Source of the DNA: DATAEK01 sp036258055
GTDB taxonomy: Bacteria; Acidobacteriota; Vicinamibacteria; Vicinamibacterales; 2-12-FULL-66-21
Reading direction: 5' to 3'
Assembly (NCBI GenBank): GCA_036258055.1
Contig: DATAEK010000274.1
Span: forward strand, 1-11,507
Length of the DNA: 11,507 nt
Below the pieces are notes generated by a model. The model made no database searches. It was not told the origin of the DNA and worked only from the letters and a program-made list of their open reading frames with translations. The position numbers and the translations under genes were made by a program. This document shows, piece by piece, positions 8,198 through 11,507 of the stretch (position 1 is the first letter of the stretch; each line of letters begins with the position of its first letter).

Positions 8198-9363
8198 CAA
8201 TTTCTCCTCAACGCGTCGACGATGCGCAGCCGGCTGGCCTGCCACGCGGGCAGGAACCCGGAGCCGATTCCGAGCGCGAACACTAGTCCGACGCCAGCGA
8301 TGAGAGCGGGAATCGGGAAGTAGAACGCCGGCAGCAGTCCGTGGGTCGGATCGCCGGTCGCCGTGATGAAGATGTACGAGAGCGCGAGACCCAGCCCGCC
8401 GCCGACCAACGCGATGATGATCGACTCGAGCAGGACCATGTTGAGAATGCGTGCTTCGCTGAATCCCAGCGTCTTCAGCACGGCCAGCTCGTTGATGCGC
8501 TCGCGGATGGCCTGCGCCATCGTGTTGCCGGCGACGAGCAGGATGGTGAACATCGCCATCGCGACGATCCACATCATGATCGAGCCGATGTCACCGATCT
8601 GCTTCGCCCAGTCCGAAACGAAAGCCTTCTCCGTATTCGTCTTCGTCTCGGACGGCGAGTTGGCAAACATCGCATCAACCTTCGCCGCGATCTCCGGCGC
8701 CCGATCCGGATCGGAGATCGTGAAGACATACCAGTTGAAGCGATCTCTGAATCCGCTTCGATCGGGTATGGTTTCTCTCAGGAACTCGTAGTTGAAGACG
8801 AGGTTCGTCTTGTCCGCGCCTCTGATCTTCGAATCGTAAATGCCGTCGATCGTGAATTCCCATGGGCCGCCGTCCGGGCGCCGGTAGATGGTGCCTTGAA
8901 TCGGGACCCGCTGTCCGACCTTGAAGCCGTACTTCTTCGCGGTGTCGACGCCGACAATCGCACCCGTGCGGTCGGCCAGCCAGGCTTTCTTCTGATCCTC
9001 TGGGAGCTCGAACTCCTTCGCGTAGATCCGCAGCCAGCTGGCAGGATCGACCGCGAACGTCGCGAACTGATTGCGGACGTCCTGGTAATAGCCTCCGAAC
9101 CAGTTCGCATGCGTCGTGTCGGTCACGCCTTCGACTTGTCTGATCTGCGACTCGTACGACGCGGGCAGCGGGTTGATGATCGAGACCTTGTCGATCACCA
9201 TCAGCCGTCCCTGGCCGGCCATGTCCACGCCCATGCTGAAGGCCGCCCTGATGGCCATCAGCACGCCGAACAGCAGGAACGCGAAGAAAATCGCGCCGAT
9301 CGTGAAAAACGTCCGGAACTTGCGGCGAAGCAGATTGCGCCAGACGATGGGAAAGAACTTCAT
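8197..9363 (-). CDS. ABC transporter permease, MacB/FtsX type (permease 1)
   Basis: This 388-residue permease has the same architecture as its partner: a first helix at about 18-39 after the basic start MKFFPIVWRNLLRRKFR, a periplasmic domain (about 40-255), and three C-terminal helices (about 260-282, 308-333, 350-371). The coupling motif NELAVLKTLGFSEARI and the ending LPAWQASRLRIVDALRRN are typical of the family. The two permeases are clearly different in sequence, so the transporter is probably a heterodimer, as in LolCE, rather than a MacB homodimer. The ATG overlaps the ATPase stop by 4 bases (ATGA, 9360-9363), and a perfect AGGAGG sits 7 bases before it (9371-9376), which fixes the start. 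Confidence 0.94.
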   Translation of the reverse strand: MKFFPIVWRNLLRRKFRTFFTIGAIFFAFLLFGVLMAIRAAFSMGVDMAGQGRLMVIDKVSIINPLPASYESQIRQVEGVTDTTHANWFGGYYQDVRNQFATFAVDPASWLRIYAKEFELPEDQKKAWLADRTGAIVGVDTAKKYGFKVGQRVPIQGTIYRRPDGGPWEFTIDGIYDSKIRGADKTNLVFNYEFLRETIPDRSGFRDRFNWYVFTISDPDRAPEIAAKVDAMFANSPSETKTNTEKAFVSDWAKQIGDIGSIMMWIVAMAMFTILLVAGNTMAQAIRERINELAVLKTLGFSEARILNMVLLESIIIALVGGGLGLALSYIFITATGDPTHGLLPAFYFPIPALIAGVGLVFALGIGSGFLPAWQASRLRIVDALRRN

Positions 9364-10055
9364 GCGACCGCCTCCTGCGCCACGAGCACACCTTTTTCGA
9401 GATGAAGCGTCCGCTTCGCCCGCACCGCGGCATGCGGATCGTGGGTGACCATCACGATCGTCTTGCCGTGCTGCTGGTTGAGCGCCTGCAGCAGATCGAG
9501 AATCTCGTCGCCGGCCTTACGATCGAGGTCGCCTGTCGGCTCGTCGCAGAGCAGCAGCGTCGGGTCGGTGACAATGGCGCGTGCGATGCCGACCCGCTGC
9601 TCCTGGCCGCCGGAGAGCTGACGCGGATAGTGGTTCATTCGCTCGGCCAGTCCCACGACCGAGAGCGCTACCTGCACGCGCTTTCGGCGGTCCGCTTTCG
9701 ACAGCTTCGTCAGCAGCAGCGGCAGCTCCACGTTGCGCGCGGCCGTCAGGACGGGCAGCAGGTTGTAGAGCTGAAAGACGAAGCCAATGTGGCGCGCCCG
9801 CCACGCTGACAGGCGTCCACCCGCCATCTTGTCGATCCGATCGCCGGCCACCTCGATCGCTCCCTCGGTTGGCGTGTCGAGCCCGCCAAGGAGGTTGAGC
9901 AGCGTGGTTTTGCCCGACCCCGACGGCCCCATCAGGGCGAGGTAATCACCCGTGGGAATGTCGAGGTTCACACCCTGCAACACGTCGATTCGTTCGCCGC
10001 CGCGGTGGTAAACCTTGTGCAAATCGCGAACGGTCACCAGAGAGCTGGACATCAT
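9360..10055 (-). CDS. ABC transporter ATP-binding protein, MacB/LolD type
   Basis: This 231-residue stand-alone nucleotide-binding domain powers the two permeases. All motifs are present in order: A-loop region (DLHKVYHRG), Walker A GPSGSGKTT (43-51), Q-loop Q95 in FVFQLYNLLP, signature LSGGQEQR (147-154), Walker B LLLCDEPTGDLD with catalytic E172, and H-loop H205 in VTHD. The VFQLYNLLPVLTAARNVELPL stretch is characteristic of the LolD/MacB subgroup. The fifth signature position is Glu where Gln is usual (QEQR versus QQQR), a mild change. Two ATGs in tandem are possible starts; the first (10055) overlaps the stop of the membrane-fusion gene by 4 bases, the second (10052) has slightly better spacing from AGGTG. 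The difference is one residue. Confidence 0.96.
   Translation of the reverse strand: MMSSSLVTVRDLHKVYHRGGERIDVLQGVNLDIPTGDYLALMGPSGSGKTTLLNLLGGLDTPTEGAIEVAGDRIDKMAGGRLSAWRARHIGFVFQLYNLLPVLTAARNVELPLLLTKLSKADRRKRVQVALSVVGLAERMNHYPRQLSGGQEQRVGIARAIVTDPTLLLCDEPTGDLDRKAGDEILDLLQALNQQHGKTIVMVTHDPHAAVRAKRTLHLEKGVLVAQEAVA
9371..9376 (-). promoter_or_regulatory. Shine-Dalgarno of permease 1 (AGGAGG)
   Basis: A full-consensus AGGAGG lies inside the 3' end of the ATPase gene, 7 bases before the permease 1 ATG. It shows that the 4-base overlap is a real coupled start. Confidence 0.8.
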
Positions 10056-11278
10056 TGCACCTTGACCTTGTCACCGTCTTTGAGCGTCGCCGGGGCGTCG
10101 GTCACGACGCGCTCGCCAGCCGAGACGCCCGAGAGGACCTCCACTTGCCCGTTGTTCTCGTTGCCCACGCTGATCGCGCGCCGTTCCACCCGATCGTCGC
10201 GCATGACGAAGACCACCGTCCGCCCGTCGACCGAGCGAAGGGCGGCCTTCGGGACGATCGTCCGCGGCGCCGTCTGCGCCTGCTTCGCAGCGTCCTCGTC
10301 GCGCAGAAACGACACCTTCACACCCATGTCAGGCAGCATGCGCGGCTCGAGCGCGTCGAAGCCGATTCGAACCTTCACCGTCGCTTTCTGGCGATCCGCG
10401 GACGGAATCGTCGTTATGACGTGTGACGGAATCTGCCAGTCAGGATACGCGTCGAGCACCGCTTCCACGCGCTGCCCCGAGTGGACACGGTTGATGTAGC
10501 TCTCGTTGACGTCCACCTCGATCTCGAGCGACGACATGTCCACGATCGTGCAGATGCCGGTACGGGTGAAACCGCCGCCGGCCGAGACCGGTGAGATCAT
10601 CTCGCCCGGCTGCGCGTCTTTCGAGATCGCGACGCCGTCGAACGGCGCGCGCACGACCATGTCCGTCAGATCCGTCTCGCGGGCCCTCACCTGGCTCGCC
10701 GCGACCTGCACCTGCTGTTGCGCGAGCGCGATCCGCGCCTTGAACGACTCGACCGAGGCCTCGGCCTGATCGAACTCGGCACGCCCGACGATCTGCTCCT
10801 TGAGGAGCTTCGACATGCGGTCGAGCGTCAGCTGCGCTTCCTTCAGCCGCGCTTCGTCTTCAGCCGCCGTTCGCTCCGAGGCCCCGAGCTGCGCCTTGGC
10901 GACGTCGAGCGCCGCGCGGATCTGCGAATCGTCGAGCCTGGCAAGGACCTGGCCCTTCTTCACGGCCTTGCCTTCTTCGACGAAAATCTCCAGCACTTTC
11001 CCCGTCACCTTCGACGACACGGTCGCGCGCCGCCGCGCCGTCACGTATCCGGAGGCGTTCAGCACCGTGCCCGCCGACGCCCCGGCGCTCGAGAGCGAGA
11101 GCACCGACGCGACCTTGACCGTCACGATCTGACGCTGCTGATTCCAGTACCATCCACCGCCTGCAAGCCCAGCGAGCAGGAGGAGGACCACGACAATCCA
11201 CCACCCCACGCGCCGGCCGCCGGCACGCTCAGTGGGGTCGATTTTGAGCGAGGCGAGTTCGTCGTTGAGCGTAGCCAC
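10052..11278 (-). CDS. Periplasmic membrane-fusion (HlyD/MacA-like) adaptor subunit
   Basis: This adaptor of a tripartite-type exporter links the inner-membrane ABC complex to the periplasm or outer membrane. The roughly 408-residue product has a short cytosolic N-end, one anchor helix (GWWIVVVLLLLAGLAGGGWYW, about 25-45), a first lipoyl half (SKVTGKVLEIFVEEG), an alpha-helical hairpin rich in Ala/Gln/Glu (about 120-203), the second lipoyl half (VVRAPFDGVAISK), a beta-barrel domain (EIEVDVNESYINRVHSGQ), and a membrane-proximal domain ending GERVVTDAPATLKDGDKVKV. The start is uncertain: GTG at 11278 or an in-frame TTG at 11284; neither has a clear Shine-Dalgarno, and I prefer GTG. It is the first gene of the four-gene operon and overlaps the ATPase ATG by 4 bases. 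No outer-membrane partner is in the window. Confidence 0.93.
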   Translation of the reverse strand: MATLNDELASLKIDPTERAGGRRVGWWIVVVLLLLAGLAGGGWYWNQQRQIVTVKVASVLSLSSAGASAGTVLNASGYVTARRRATVSSKVTGKVLEIFVEEGKAVKKGQVLARLDDSQIRAALDVAKAQLGASERTAAEDEARLKEAQLTLDRMSKLLKEQIVGRAEFDQAEASVESFKARIALAQQQVQVAASQVRARETDLTDMVVRAPFDGVAISKDAQPGEMISPVSAGGGFTRTGICTIVDMSSLEIEVDVNESYINRVHSGQRVEAVLDAYPDWQIPSHVITTIPSADRQKATVKVRIGFDALEPRMLPDMGVKVSFLRDEDAAKQAQTAPRTIVPKAALRSVDGRTVVFVMRDDRVERRAISVGNENNGQVEVLSGVSAGERVVTDAPATLKDGDKVKVQ

Positions 11279-11284
11279 CGTCAA

Positions 11285-11449
11285 TCAGAATACGTGAGAC
11301 GAGGAATGCTGGAGGTTGGATCCGCGGTGACGACTGAGCCCAGCCCGGCGCCCACGTTCAGTATAGCCAGTTCTACGACAGGACCTCCCAGCGCGGCACG
11401 GCTCTCCGGCGAACGGTGGAGACACGCCGGGGAATGGTCCAAACTTGTC
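11285..11449. other. Non-coding leader upstream of the exporter operon
   Basis: No gene is supported here. On the minus strand the stretch should hold the exporter's promoter and leader; a -10-like hexamer is listed separately. I see no operator-like palindrome or riboswitch pattern I can defend. Confidence 0.5.
11360..11365 (-). promoter_or_regulatory. Candidate -10 box (TATACT) of the exporter operon
   Basis: TATACT on the minus strand matches five of six bases of the sigma-70 -10 consensus and lies about 80 bases upstream of the adaptor start. No matching -35 was found at 16-18 bases, so confidence is low. Confidence 0.3.
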
Positions 11450-11507
11450 GGTGCCAAGGTGCCAAGGTGCCAAGGTGCCAAGGTGCCAAGGTGCCAAGGT
11501 GCCAAGG
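11450..11507. repeat. Octanucleotide tandem repeat (GGTGCCAA)n, continues past the window
   Basis: Seven exact copies of GGTGCCAA plus two bases of an eighth run to the last base of the window with no interruption. The period is 8, not a multiple of 3, so it is unlikely to be coding; the reverse strand reads as repeating Trp-His-Leu-Gly-Thr-Leu-Ala-Pro only because three units make 24 bases. It lies about 170 bases upstream of the exporter operon. Confidence 0.95.

Noticed and set aside
8198..8572. N-terminal extension of permease 2 back to 8572
   Set aside because: It would lie inside permease 1, and the ATG at 8197 has a Shine-Dalgarno and the TGATG coupling.
8341..9405. A 354-codon plus-strand open frame opposite the permease genes
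   Set aside because: The minus strand carries a clear FtsX-type permease with a perfect Shine-Dalgarno; the opposite frame encodes Asp/Arg/His-rich nonsense with no family pattern.
11281..11505. Minus-strand frame reading a WHLGTLAP peptide repeat
   Set aside because: The repeat unit is 8 bases, not a multiple of three; the peptide is a by-product of the tandem DNA repeat and its start lies inside the array.
11450..11507. CRISPR array
   Set aside because: The units are 8 bases long and directly adjacent, with no spacers.

Overview
The window is GC-rich, densely coded DNA from a bacterium with a Gram-negative-type envelope. My best guess is an Acidobacteriota, perhaps class Vicinamibacteria. 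That rests on the base composition, the look of the small hypothetical proteins, and the octanucleotide repeat block at the right edge. No rRNA or tRNA was seen, so the placement is an inference. I recognise no phage, transposon, CRISPR array or defence system.

Left block, minus strand (1-2500): clpS followed 17 bases later by clpA. ClpA is cut by the left edge after about 722 codons. These are the N-degron adaptor and the AAA+ unfoldase that feeds ClpP.

Middle block, plus strand (2620-6331): a compact run of six genes that reads as one operon diverging from clpS. In order: a three-helix membrane protein of unknown function; a metallo-beta-lactamase-fold hydrolase (ATGA overlap); a secreted protein with a duplicated unknown domain; a short signal peptidase I with a GTG start; an anchored NTF2/SnoaL-like protein (TGATG overlap); and a one-cysteine peroxiredoxin with a strong ribosome binding site. 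Three of the six products carry a signal peptide or N-terminal membrane anchor.

After the peroxiredoxin stop comes a perfect 11-bp-stem palindrome in the gap before a convergent small minus-strand gene (6471-6719). About 290 bases follow in which I see no convincing gene.

Right block, minus strand (7010-11278): a translationally coupled four-gene exporter of the MacA/MacB-LolCDE type. It is transcribed as membrane-fusion protein, ATPase, permease 1, permease 2, with overlaps of 4, 4 and 1 bases. The last about 220 bases are non-coding leader ending in at least seven tandem copies of an 8-base unit that runs off the window.

Most of the window is recognisable housekeeping or envelope biology. 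The less ordinary points are the duplicated-domain secreted protein, the signal peptidase with a divergent box E, the palindrome between convergent genes, and the octanucleotide array.
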